The translations under genes were made by a program, and so were the position numbers. A model generated the notes under the pieces. It was given only the letters and a program-made list of their open reading frames with translations. It ran no database searches and had not been told where the DNA came from. From a virus, in the IMG/VR virus record IMGVR_UViG_3300017963_000308, positions 1 to 58,421 of that record: a DNA stretch of 58,421 bases, one strand, 5' to 3'. Shown piece after piece: positions 50,601-58,421 of this stretch. Positions within the stretch are counted from its first letter, which is position 1. Every line of letters starts with the position of its first letter.

Positions 50601-51282
50601 GGGTCAAAGCATGGTAGAGATGGCAATCCTATCACCCTTGCTTATTTTTATGTTGATTGGCTTGTTTGAGGTTGGTTACTACATCAGACATTGGATTACT
50701 TTGGAGAACTATACCAGGGAAATAGCCAGATATGCTACCAGATCTGATGTACTGGATTTCTATGGGGCTACGGTTGAACAAATTGGCTATGATCGAGTGA
50801 TCGAACATGCCGAAGGGATCGGTCATCAACTACCCAGTGATGTCGGGATTGTTATTTCGCTATATGATATCCCCGGCCAATACTCTTGTGATCCGGCTGA
50901 AAGGGAAGAACCGGAAGAGGGGAGTACCGATTTGTGGCCGAATTGTAATTGCACTTTGGCGATACTCAATCCATACACGGTTTCCCTATCCAGGTCGCCG
51001 GAGTTGGAGCCATGGCTTAGATATCGGACAGATCCAGAATTAGTATCGGCTATAGATGATCTGGTAATGGTACAAAAACTTACTTTGCAAAACCGTAAAT
51101 TTAATTGTGAGTTAGGAAAACAGAATCCGTACATTGGCACAAGTGATAATCGAGTTGTGGCGGTTGAGGTTTTTGCCAATCATAATCAACTATTTGGTTT
51201 TCCGTTTATCGCCAATCCGTATACAGATCCGTTGCCGATTCGTGCTCAGGCAATCATGCGGCAAACAAGGAATAGGGAATAA
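50584..51282 (+). CDS. TadE-like pseudopilin (232 aa)
   Basis: N-terminus MRLDRRGQSMVEMAILSPLL followed by IFMLIGLFEVGYYI is a TadE-type start: basic leader, Gly at -1, Glu at +5 of the mature form (E12), then a membrane helix and an outside domain with four or more Cys (about residues 98-120 and 180). TadE proteins are minor pseudopilins of Tad pili, cut by a prepilin peptidase. Here it is embedded between the tail-hub and fibre genes. ATG 50584 with AAGGAAGG upstream overlaps the hub gene by 17 bases. An N-terminal anchor of unrelated origin is the alternative. Confidence 0.75.
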   Translation: MRLDRRGQSMVEMAILSPLLIFMLIGLFEVGYYIRHWITLENYTREIARYATRSDVLDFYGATVEQIGYDRVIEHAEGIGHQLPSDVGIVISLYDIPGQYSCDPAEREEPEEGSTDLWPNCNCTLAILNPYTVSLSRSPELEPWLRYRTDPELVSAIDDLVMVQKLTLQNRKFNCELGKQNPYIGTSDNRVVAVEVFANHNQLFGFPFIANPYTDPLPIRAQAIMRQTRNRE

Positions 51283-52574
51283 TGGCTACTTGGTCATTAA
51301 AACAAACAGGGCTTAACGATTCGTCTACTACCGGCAAAACGATTTCGATTTTGGAAACCGGGGGCGTAAAAAAAGCCTACATTTATAACAATAATGGGCA
51401 TGTATTGGAATACAACGCCGCAACAGATTCTTTGGTTGCCATTTCTGATGCAACAAGTTGGGGCGGAGATACCATGCCTACCGCAATCGCAAACAGGCCG
51501 GGGCCGGTTGTTTTTGGTGGTGAGGTTTACGCATATGTTCACGATGCGGGGGCGGTTAATGATGGGGTTTGGAAATGGGATGGAACGGACGTAAGTGGAT
51601 GGACAAGGGTTTTTGATGCCGCGGGTACTGTTTACACATTCTTTTCACGAAGCGAAAATCATTTATTGCTTGCTGTTTACCCCGACGCTGGTAGCACTCA
51701 AAAGTATAGCACAGATGGATCAAGTTGGTCAGATGCGAATACTAGCGATGATTCTCCGGCCGCGTTGGGATTCAGCTATACCGCCGCTTCTTTTTATTCC
51801 GGCGATCATTCTCTTGGAGCATTCTTGAAAGATCGCTCAACTGATGGGGGGGCACCTGCGGGGTCGATTATAGTCAGATTGTTCAAATGGAGTGAAGCTA
51901 ACCTTAAGTGGGAGATCATAAATTCCGGAGATGATGCAACCGGGGTGAAAACCGGTGATTACTGGGTAGCCGATATTTATACAATAGGTACTTATTATTG
52001 GAGAAAAATCGCACTTGAGTATGAATTTTCTTCTAATTTGTCTTCCTGGACAACCCCTACTACTTTGCCGGAAGATGTTGATCCAGCCGATTGTAGCGGG
52101 TTGAGTGCGGTTACTGTTTCTGCGGGGGGATATGATGACTTAGTTGACGACAATTCGCTCTATTTGCTTGAAGATGGTGTTGATTGGAGCACTCCGGAAG
52201 AATTAGTATCAGTTGGCGCAAATCATTTGGTAAAATCGGTATTTATGTTTTCTGGGGATGGTACCGCTTTTGCTATTATTAGATCTGATGATGGAGTAGA
52301 GATATGGGGGCGTAGCGCGGCTTTTGTCGTCACGGTTGCTGCTACATTCTACCATGGCATAGACGAATTGATTTCGAAAGCAACGCTGGCCGTAACCGAA
52401 CCGGGGCCGCATGGCATGGCCGTCAACACTCAAGGGGAAGTTGTAATTGGCTCCGGCGAAGCCGGGGCTACGATGTCAGAGAAACTTACTAATGCTGATG
52501 ACTATGCCACAACGGAAGATTACACAAACGGACTCGATATAACCGAAGGGCTTAACGTGGTAAGGTACATCTAA
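51282..52574 (+). CDS. Propeller-like tail-tip protein (430 aa)
   Basis: Repeats of Tyr/Trp/Gly/Asp-rich blades (NGHVLEYNAATDSLVAISD, GVWKWDGTDVSGWTRVFDA, QKYSTDGSSWSDANTSDD) suggest a seven-bladed propeller or kelch-like fold. Ends with ILEG-type residues and TAATG into the fibre gene. Unrecognised family. Likely a receptor-contact subunit. Confidence 0.6.
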   Translation: MATWSLKQTGLNDSSTTGKTISILETGGVKKAYIYNNNGHVLEYNAATDSLVAISDATSWGGDTMPTAIANRPGPVVFGGEVYAYVHDAGAVNDGVWKWDGTDVSGWTRVFDAAGTVYTFFSRSENHLLLAVYPDAGSTQKYSTDGSSWSDANTSDDSPAALGFSYTAASFYSGDHSLGAFLKDRSTDGGAPAGSIIVRLFKWSEANLKWEIINSGDDATGVKTGDYWVADIYTIGTYYWRKIALEYEFSSNLSSWTTPTTLPEDVDPADCSGLSAVTVSAGGYDDLVDDNSLYLLEDGVDWSTPEELVSVGANHLVKSVFMFSGDGTAFAIIRSDDGVEIWGRSAAFVVTVAATFYHGIDELISKATLAVTEPGPHGMAVNTQGEVVIGSGEAGATMSEKLTNADDYATTEDYTNGLDITEGLNVVRYI

Positions 52575-55567
52575 TGGGCGCAAGAGAAGATGCCGCCAGA
52601 GCATGGCGAGAAATTTGGGATAACTTACAAGAGAAGATTGAAATAAAGCGGGGTATCCTGGGTAATGGGGCCGGTGTAGTTAGGGTGCCAAATCGCCCGG
52701 ACTTGTGCTATATGCGCCTTAATGCCAAATCTCAGGTGGTTTGGCAGGTCATTAATGACGAAGTTGCTGACGTTGATGGCCTGATGGTGCTGGCAGAAAA
52801 GAGGCCAGATTCGAAGTATTGGCAGATCGTAGACATCGACAAAGATGCCTATATTTCGATGGGTACCGGCTTTTCCGGAGTCAAATATAAGCCAACTCAC
52901 CATGAAGAACACGAATGGCCGGACTATACCCCCGGGCCTGATGCGGTAAATGTCTACAAGCGCGCTTTGGTCGACCTGAGAACGGATTATACCACCCCTT
53001 ATGGTTTAAACGTAATGGTCAGGCCAACTATCTACACTTACGACAATCAGGAGAAGCGGTATTTGGGTACAAGCTATTTGCCGTTGTCTTCATATGTACC
53101 AGGGTCGGGGAAACGACTGGTACTAACCTACCTGGATACAAGAGACAACTTGGTTTATGCCCTTCCAGGTCCAGTAACAGCATACAACATATTGTCGACT
53201 CCCGAAACCCCCTTCATCCCCCCATACTCAAAAGTTAGCGCGGTAGTGGAGTTACACGAAGGACAATCCGAAATTAAAGAAGCAGATATAGAGGATGTCC
53301 GGGATTGGTTTAACACAACTCCTATCAGGACTCAAACCAGGGCGCAACGATCCCCCTTAGTTACAGATGACAGAGATTTCGGATATGAGGCGGGAGCGGT
53401 TTGGGTTTATTATCCAGGAGCTAATGCTTACATATCGGTAGATGATACGCCGGGGGCGGCGGTTTGGAAAGACATAGTTTCTGGGAGCGGATCTGGGGGT
53501 TGGCCTTATACTGTTCTTAATGAGAGTACGGGAACAACTTACGATACTTTAACTTCGGCTGAAGCAGCAGCTAGTACCGGCGAAGTGCTTCGATTGGGGG
53601 ATGTCTCGTTAGCAGAAGCGGTGACGGTAGACGCCGACATAACTATAAAAGGTATCTCAGATGAAGCGTCAATTATTACCCGGAAATTAACCGTTACAAA
53701 CGGCGGTAATTTAGCCGATTTGAGAATTGACAATACTACCGATACTGAAGCATTGGAGTTTAATACGATTGATGATAGCGTCAATCGAAACTGCTATTTC
53801 TCAACGGTCGGTGTAGCTGATGGGGTTGGCGTTTATATTAATGGCACGTTTAGCGTTTTCTTTTATGATTGCCAGATGTTAGCTACTACCGGTTCGGGCA
53901 ATCGGTATGGGTTAAGATTAAATGGTGGTAGCGCGGCCGTATTTGGCGGGCGAATGAGCGGGGCTAGTGCTGACCTTAGAGTAGAAAATAGTGCAATTGT
54001 TCGATTATACAACATGCCGATTTTGGCAAATAATAATCTATCTATCGTTAGCGGAACAGTAAAAGGATTCTTTCAAAGCGGATTGGGAGATACTTATTAT
54101 ATTGACACAGACATAAGCACGACTCCTTTCAAGTTTGAAAGTGCTGCTTTTCCGGCTGATGGTTTTGCAATGATTGGTAGTGAGGTATATGCCACTATCG
54201 CCGCGGCAATTACCGCAGCAAGTACCGGCGATATTATCAAATTGGGGGCAGGTACATTTACAGAAGCCATAGATATTGATGAAAGCGTAACAATTGTCGG
54301 CTTAGGGCCGGACAGGACGAAGATTACTTCTAGCGGGGCTGACCACACTGTAGCCGTGTTAGCAAATGATGTTACGATTGAGGGAGTCGAAATTGAGAAT
54401 ACCGGAACAACATCTAACGTAGCTGCTTTAACTCTTGGCGGCTCTTCATCGACCGGAGCAACAATTAGAAATTGTCGGATAACCAGAAGTGGGGCAGCTA
54501 CAACATCTTGGGGAATGTATGTTGGTTATACTGGTCACGTTGTTGAGTATACCGAAATAGCTGCTTCGGGGGGAACAACGACTCATGCCGTAAGAAATGA
54601 TACGGCGGCCTGCAGCATTACTTTTAGGAACTGTACGATAGATGGTACAGATAGAGATGTGATAGGGGCTATAGACGCTTCTACCATTACCTTGCGAGAT
54701 ACGGAATGTGGAACAGGGGGAGTTGAGGTACTTGGTAATTCATCGATTTTAAACATAAATGGTGGTAGGGTTGCTGGCGGAGTTACGGTTACTTCTGGAA
54801 GCCCGACGATAAATCTAAGAGAAATTCCAACCTTGACCGGAACTATTTCAACTACGGCAACGGGGTTTTACCGGGATAGTTCTGGAAATATTCAGGGTTA
54901 TGGTGATGTAGACATCCTGCCATATGGGGATGCTTATGGTCTATGGTTTAGAAAAGTTGATTTCGGCCTTTCGTCAATTGATGAGCATTGGCACCAGGGT
55001 AGTGACGAATTAACATGGACAGGTTGGGCGGCTTATACCGGATACAACACCCCATCTACGGTTAGCCAAGCAAATTCAAAGCTAATTGCGGGTCATAGTA
55101 GCTCGTCACGGTTTTTCTATTATCGCTCCTATGCCAACGCTGATACAACTCTTGTTTGTTCTGCACTCACGTCATTGGCGAGTGAATGTGGGTTGATGGT
55201 TGACGATGGAGTAAATGCAGGAGATGGAGAAGGTGCTAATAACTTTATAAGGTTTTATGTTATCTGGTCTAGCGCAACCAGTAATGCCACGCTTGCCAGT
55301 GATTATAGGACCGGGGGTGGTGGCGTGACGAATGCGACTTATCTTTCGTTTCCCCCACAAGATTTTATTAGTTTTGCCTTAAGATATGGCAATGGTACAC
55401 GCTGGTCAAATTGGGGGGCTGTACTACGAATTGCAGGAGATGGGGGGGTAGTGAATAGTATTGTTATCCCGGTATCTGGTTTAAGCTGGACTCCTGCCCG
55501 ACACGGGCTTTATGGAAGGAATACTGTAGGTGGTCGCTTGGTGGCATGGGATTGGTTTATAGAATAA
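52574..55567 (+). CDS. Tail fibre/tailspike with two beta-helix domains (997 aa)
   Basis: N-terminal attachment domain (about 1-300), then pectate-lyase-type right-handed beta-helix segments (about 321-470 and 536-760: EVLRLGDVSLAEAVTVDADI; IIKLGAGTFTEAIDIDESV), and a beta-sandwich C-terminal domain (about 780-997). Beta-helix tailspikes often bind or degrade surface polysaccharide; catalytic residues cannot be assigned. Confidence 0.75.
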   Translation: MGAREDAARAWREIWDNLQEKIEIKRGILGNGAGVVRVPNRPDLCYMRLNAKSQVVWQVINDEVADVDGLMVLAEKRPDSKYWQIVDIDKDAYISMGTGFSGVKYKPTHHEEHEWPDYTPGPDAVNVYKRALVDLRTDYTTPYGLNVMVRPTIYTYDNQEKRYLGTSYLPLSSYVPGSGKRLVLTYLDTRDNLVYALPGPVTAYNILSTPETPFIPPYSKVSAVVELHEGQSEIKEADIEDVRDWFNTTPIRTQTRAQRSPLVTDDRDFGYEAGAVWVYYPGANAYISVDDTPGAAVWKDIVSGSGSGGWPYTVLNESTGTTYDTLTSAEAAASTGEVLRLGDVSLAEAVTVDADITIKGISDEASIITRKLTVTNGGNLADLRIDNTTDTEALEFNTIDDSVNRNCYFSTVGVADGVGVYINGTFSVFFYDCQMLATTGSGNRYGLRLNGGSAAVFGGRMSGASADLRVENSAIVRLYNMPILANNNLSIVSGTVKGFFQSGLGDTYYIDTDISTTPFKFESAAFPADGFAMIGSEVYATIAAAITAASTGDIIKLGAGTFTEAIDIDESVTIVGLGPDRTKITSSGADHTVAVLANDVTIEGVEIENTGTTSNVAALTLGGSSSTGATIRNCRITRSGAATTSWGMYVGYTGHVVEYTEIAASGGTTTHAVRNDTAACSITFRNCTIDGTDRDVIGAIDASTITLRDTECGTGGVEVLGNSSILNINGGRVAGGVTVTSGSPTINLREIPTLTGTISTTATGFYRDSSGNIQGYGDVDILPYGDAYGLWFRKVDFGLSSIDEHWHQGSDELTWTGWAAYTGYNTPSTVSQANSKLIAGHSSSSRFFYYRSYANADTTLVCSALTSLASECGLMVDDGVNAGDGEGANNFIRFYVIWSSATSNATLASDYRTGGGGVTNATYLSFPPQDFISFALRYGNGTRWSNWGAVLRIAGDGGVVNSIVIPVSGLSWTPARHGLYGRNTVGGRLVAWDWFIE

Positions 55568-55908
55568 TGACAGACTTTAGATATAAAAACATAACTATTA
55601 GAAACGCTGCTAATACCGAAGAAGCATACGAAAAAGCAGCAACCGCTTTTCTCCGTATAGAATTGGGCCAAGAGCCGACTCAGCAAGAAGTCGATACTTT
55701 GGTAGCCGATATATCAGATACCGAAACTAAGATGAGTCAGTTTTCTACTTTCGTTAACCAAGCTGATACCGAAGTTGCTTGGTTAGAAACAAACATCCCT
55801 AACATTGATACAATGGATGCTACTCAAGTTAGGGCGGTTGTTAAAAGATTGGCTCAAGAAAATTTAGAGATTATTAAAGCTTTAAGGTACATTGCTAAAC
55901 GTGTTTAA
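55567..55908 (+). CDS. Small helical tail-associated protein (113 aa)
   Basis: Helical, acidic, with VDTLVADISDTETKMSQF and VVKRLAQENLEIIKALRYI. Overlaps the fibre gene's stop. Possibly a fibre chaperone or assembly factor, based on place and size. Confidence 0.6.
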   Translation: MTDFRYKNITIRNAANTEEAYEKAATAFLRIELGQEPTQQEVDTLVADISDTETKMSQFSTFVNQADTEVAWLETNIPNIDTMDATQVRAVVKRLAQENLEIIKALRYIAKRV

Positions 55909-56296
55909 GATATTTTATCCGGACGGAAAAGAATACGATAGCCAAATCGATGAAGGACCGCCCCCGGCCAGGGGAGTACAGATAATTTTGCAGACACACC
56001 CCCAAATTGGCCCTTATATGCAACATCGGGGAGATTACTATATTTTCGATAACGGGTATTGGAGAGGGTGTGATATTTCCGGACTTAAGGATTTTTTGTT
56101 CGACAATGGTATCGTTAAGTTCGGGGATGTTTTTCATGAAATCCTGGTAAACAACACATGGCATAGGTGTGATATTTTTGGATTATTGGAGCGAATTCTT
56201 CAGACAGGATTGGTCCTGTTTGGGTTAACTATATCCAATGAAGAGTACCAATCTATCTATCAAAAAGCCAAGATCGAGCGGGATAGCTGGAAATGA
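55892..56296 (+). CDS. Small beta-rich protein (134 aa)
   Basis: Unrecognised, with Tyr, Trp and Cys pairs (GYWRGCDISGL, NTWHRCDIFGLL repeated motif of about 34 residues apart), suggesting an internal duplication. TTG 55892 or GTG 55901 are the likely starts; both overlap the previous gene. Confidence 0.55.
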   Translation: MLNVFKIFYPDGKEYDSQIDEGPPPARGVQIILQTHPQIGPYMQHRGDYYIFDNGYWRGCDISGLKDFLFDNGIVKFGDVFHEILVNNTWHRCDIFGLLERILQTGLVLFGLTISNEEYQSIYQKAKIERDSWK

Positions 56297-58421
56297 CAAA
56301 TCCAGTATACGACCAAGACAGATTTGCCAGAGTTTTTGATGATGGTGATTTAACAGGCTCAACATTGGGTACGGTCAATGCTGACTGGTCACAAGATGTT
56401 GACACAATATTTAGAATCCGGTTTCTAGTCCAGGAATCTAATAATAAAGCGACTAATAATGCCGATTTTCGATTGCGTTTTAATCATGGGGGAGCAGGAT
56501 ATATTGAAGTTGGATCTGCTACCGCGGTACAATATGCCTCAAGTGCGGAAACATCCTGGACATTAACCGATGGCGATGCTATTTCTACTGCTAGGCTTGG
56601 CGGCGGATCCATAAGTGGCGGCGAGTATGACGAAAATAACTCGTTTACTAATTTGGATTTTGGCGGTAATGATCAGGTTGAAATTGAATTCTGTCTTACC
56701 ATTGATAGTGCTTCGGTTAGCAACAATGATACGATTCTTTTCCAGGTTTATGAAGATGCGACAAATCCCCTCGATACATACACAAACACACCTACCGTCA
56801 CAGTAGTAGTCGCCGCCCCGGACGCGCTTACCGCCAGTGAAATAACGTTAGGTACCCCGAACTTTGAAACCCCAACGTTGACTCATATTCATGATTTAAC
56901 TGCGGTTGAGCTAACGTCGGGTGCGCCTGAGTTTGAAACCCCAACCATCGGGCAGAAGCATGCCCTTACCGCGACTGAAATAACATTAGGGGCACCTGAA
57001 TTTGCAATCCCTACTGTAGCAGAAGCTACCCCGGGCGACGTAAAAGTTAGAGTTGTGCAGGCAGCAGCAAATACAGGCGGCGGTGACCAAAGCTTTACAG
57101 ATTCCGGATTTGGGACTCCTAAAGCGGCCTTACTTTTCGTTAGTAAAGGTACAACTAATGGTACCGCGGCGGATCATGCTATTTTATCAGTAGGGGCTAC
57201 CGATGGCACAAATCAAATTGTAGTGGGGGCTAGATCCGCTCACGGGGTTAGCACGTCAGACGCGGATAGGCGGGGCGCAACTGACGAAGTTATAATGATG
57301 CTCGACAACACGGCTACTACTGTTGAGTGTGAAGCAAACTTCAAGCAGTGGGTGACGGATGGTATTCAAATTACTTGGGGGTCAAATCCCGATTCTGCCT
57401 ACTTGGTTACGGTTGTTCTTATCGGGGGCAGCGATGTCACCGCTAAGGTTGGTACATTAACGGCTAGCGGGGATGGAGTAGGAAATGATATAAATATTAG
57501 CGATACTCCAAACGTATTGTTCTACCTGGGTAATGGTACTGCCCTAAACGATACTACTGGGACATCTGCTCCATTCAATTATGGTTTTGCCTCAGACGTT
57601 ATTGCAAACCGGGCCGCTTCAATGGTTACCTCAAATGGGGAAACTGGTACAACTCAGACCGAAGCGATTATGTATGATACCCGGTCTTCCTTAAACCAGA
57701 CATCCTCTAATGGGGCATTAAATAGAGGTTTTGAAACAACCAATTTCTACACCAATCCCCCGGATTCGATTGATGGAATTGAAGTAACCTTAAGGGCTGG
57801 TGCTGGTTCGGCTGATTTAATTTCCGGTTATCTGTCCTTAAGTTTCAACGGCAATGCCAATTATGCGATTGGGACATACCAAACCCCAAGCTCTACCGGA
57901 AGTGATTCGTACAATGGCTTGAGTTTTACTCCGCAGTTTGTGATGTTTATTGCCAATCCGATTACTACGGCGTCTGTAAATTCCAATGACAGCAATCAAC
58001 CTGGGGCGATTGGTTTTGTCTTTGTTGATGCTGATGATAATGTTTTTTCAGTAGGTGTGGCAGATGAGGATGGAGTTAGTTTAGGAACAACTAATACCCA
58101 ATCCAGAACCGATAATGCAATTAGTTTTGCCGAAGATGACGGAACAATCAGCCATGATGCTACGCTAACCTCATTAGATAATGACGGCTGGACGTTTAGT
58201 TATTCTACCGCCAGCACGGTTTTCAATTGGCCGTTTTTGGCGATTGAATCGGTGGCCGGGGGTGGAACTGACGCCTTAACCTCCGTTGAGCTAACGTCCG
58301 GCGCGCCTGAGTTTGAAAACCCAACGTTAACCCATATCCACAATTTAACTGCGGTTGAACTGACATCCGGTGCTCCGGAGTTTGAAACCCCAACCATCGG
58401 GCAAGAACATGCGCTCACCGC
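56293..58421 (+). CDS. Fibre/receptor protein with tandem repeats, partial at right edge
   Basis: Open from ATG 56293 (overlap with the previous stop) to the end of the window, at least 709 residues. Contains repeats of about 22-24 residues of the form LTAxE(I/L)TxGAPEFExPT, followed by a linker such as IGQKHA; three copies near 56821-57020 and more near 58270-58421, with an intervening lectin-like beta domain (about residues 255-655). Repeats of this LTA...TPT...GQ.HA kind are common in phage virion proteins. The gene continues off the right edge. Confidence 0.8.
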   Translation, partial: MTNPVYDQDRFARVFDDGDLTGSTLGTVNADWSQDVDTIFRIRFLVQESNNKATNNADFRLRFNHGGAGYIEVGSATAVQYASSAETSWTLTDGDAISTARLGGGSISGGEYDENNSFTNLDFGGNDQVEIEFCLTIDSASVSNNDTILFQVYEDATNPLDTYTNTPTVTVVVAAPDALTASEITLGTPNFETPTLTHIHDLTAVELTSGAPEFETPTIGQKHALTATEITLGAPEFAIPTVAEATPGDVKVRVVQAAANTGGGDQSFTDSGFGTPKAALLFVSKGTTNGTAADHAILSVGATDGTNQIVVGARSAHGVSTSDADRRGATDEVIMMLDNTATTVECEANFKQWVTDGIQITWGSNPDSAYLVTVVLIGGSDVTAKVGTLTASGDGVGNDINISDTPNVLFYLGNGTALNDTTGTSAPFNYGFASDVIANRAASMVTSNGETGTTQTEAIMYDTRSSLNQTSSNGALNRGFETTNFYTNPPDSIDGIEVTLRAGAGSADLISGYLSLSFNGNANYAIGTYQTPSSTGSDSYNGLSFTPQFVMFIANPITTASVNSNDSNQPGAIGFVFVDADDNVFSVGVADEDGVSLGTTNTQSRTDNAISFAEDDGTISHDATLTSLDNDGWTFSYSTASTVFNWPFLAIESVAGGGTDALTSVELTSGAPEFENPTLTHIHNLTAVELTSGAPEFETPTIGQEHALT
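56816..57015 (+). repeat. Coding repeat block 1 of the terminal fibre gene
   Basis: Three imperfect copies of a unit of about 69-72 bp encoding LTA.E(I/L)T.G.PEFE.PT. DNA near 56908-56957 (GTTGAGCTAACGTC... and GAGTTTGAAACCCCAAC) is nearly identical to DNA near 58288-58325 and 58353-58395. Confidence 0.75.
58268..58421 (+). repeat. Coding repeat block 2 of the terminal fibre gene
   Basis: At least two copies of the same unit as block 1, almost identical in DNA, and the array runs past the end of the window. The two blocks bracket a non-repeated domain of about 1.2 kb. Confidence 0.75.

Overview
The window is a contiguous stretch of a tailed double-stranded DNA phage (Caudoviricetes, siphovirus-like). 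The virion genes run in canonical order: small and large terminase, portal, prohead protease/scaffold, decoration protein, lambda gpE-type capsid, connectors, tail tube, G/GT frameshift chaperones, about 1060-residue tape measure, tail tip and fibres. No sheath gene is visible. Genes are packed with stop/start overlaps (ATGA, TAATG, GTGA) and Shine-Dalgarno sites are mostly AGGAG-like. The host cannot be read directly. The Pro/Thr-rich linker of the lipoprotein and a domain I associate with Chloroflexota wall hydrolases (6809-7408) make a Chloroflexota or other deep-branching host plausible, but this is only inference.

Region by region: (1) 1-3453, minus strand: eleven very small unrecognised genes, most followed by a repeated RNA-hairpin element and most preceded by the same leader containing TAGGAGAA. 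It looks like an early or accessory cassette array. (2) 3454-5527: about 2 kb without convincing genes, holding inverted repeats, phased A-tracts, diverged repeat units, a GC-rich island and a good sigma70 promoter. It separates the divergent left and right operons and is a candidate control or origin region. (3) 5528-13323, plus strand: small unknown genes, an RHH-type regulator, a lipoprotein and other membrane proteins, a PD-(D/E)XK-like nuclease and a DNA polymerase III beta clamp, ended by a terminator. (4) 13437-17634: packaging module (TerS candidate, a decoration-protein paralogue, TerL, portal). (5) 17695-19427: zinc ribbons, a VRR-NUC-like nuclease and a LexA-type winged helix protein. 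(6) 19408-34963: a block of about 15.5 kb rich in glycan genes, with six glycosyltransferases (seven GT domains), four methyltransferases, two sulfotransferase-like proteins and one DegT aminotransferase, interspersed with a MazG-like enzyme, a metallophosphoesterase and small genes. (7) 34960-36547: zinc ribbon, coiled-coil and membrane proteins. (8) 36548-36914: three tandem sigma70-like promoters, each followed by a strong hairpin. (9) 36915-58421: head, connector and tail genes, with the last fibre-like gene running off the right end.

How they work together: the right arm builds and fills the capsid and tail. The glycan block probably makes or modifies a surface polysaccharide or glycosylates virions, using host nucleotide sugars because no sugar-nucleotide synthesis genes are present. 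A replicative polymerase, helicase, primase, integrase and recognisable endolysin are absent from this window, so the genome probably extends beyond it.

The most unusual items are a TadE-like pseudopilin gene inside the tail-tip cluster, the three tandem promoter-hairpin units before the capsid operon, and the small-gene array whose intergenic hairpins differ in sequence but occupy the same position.
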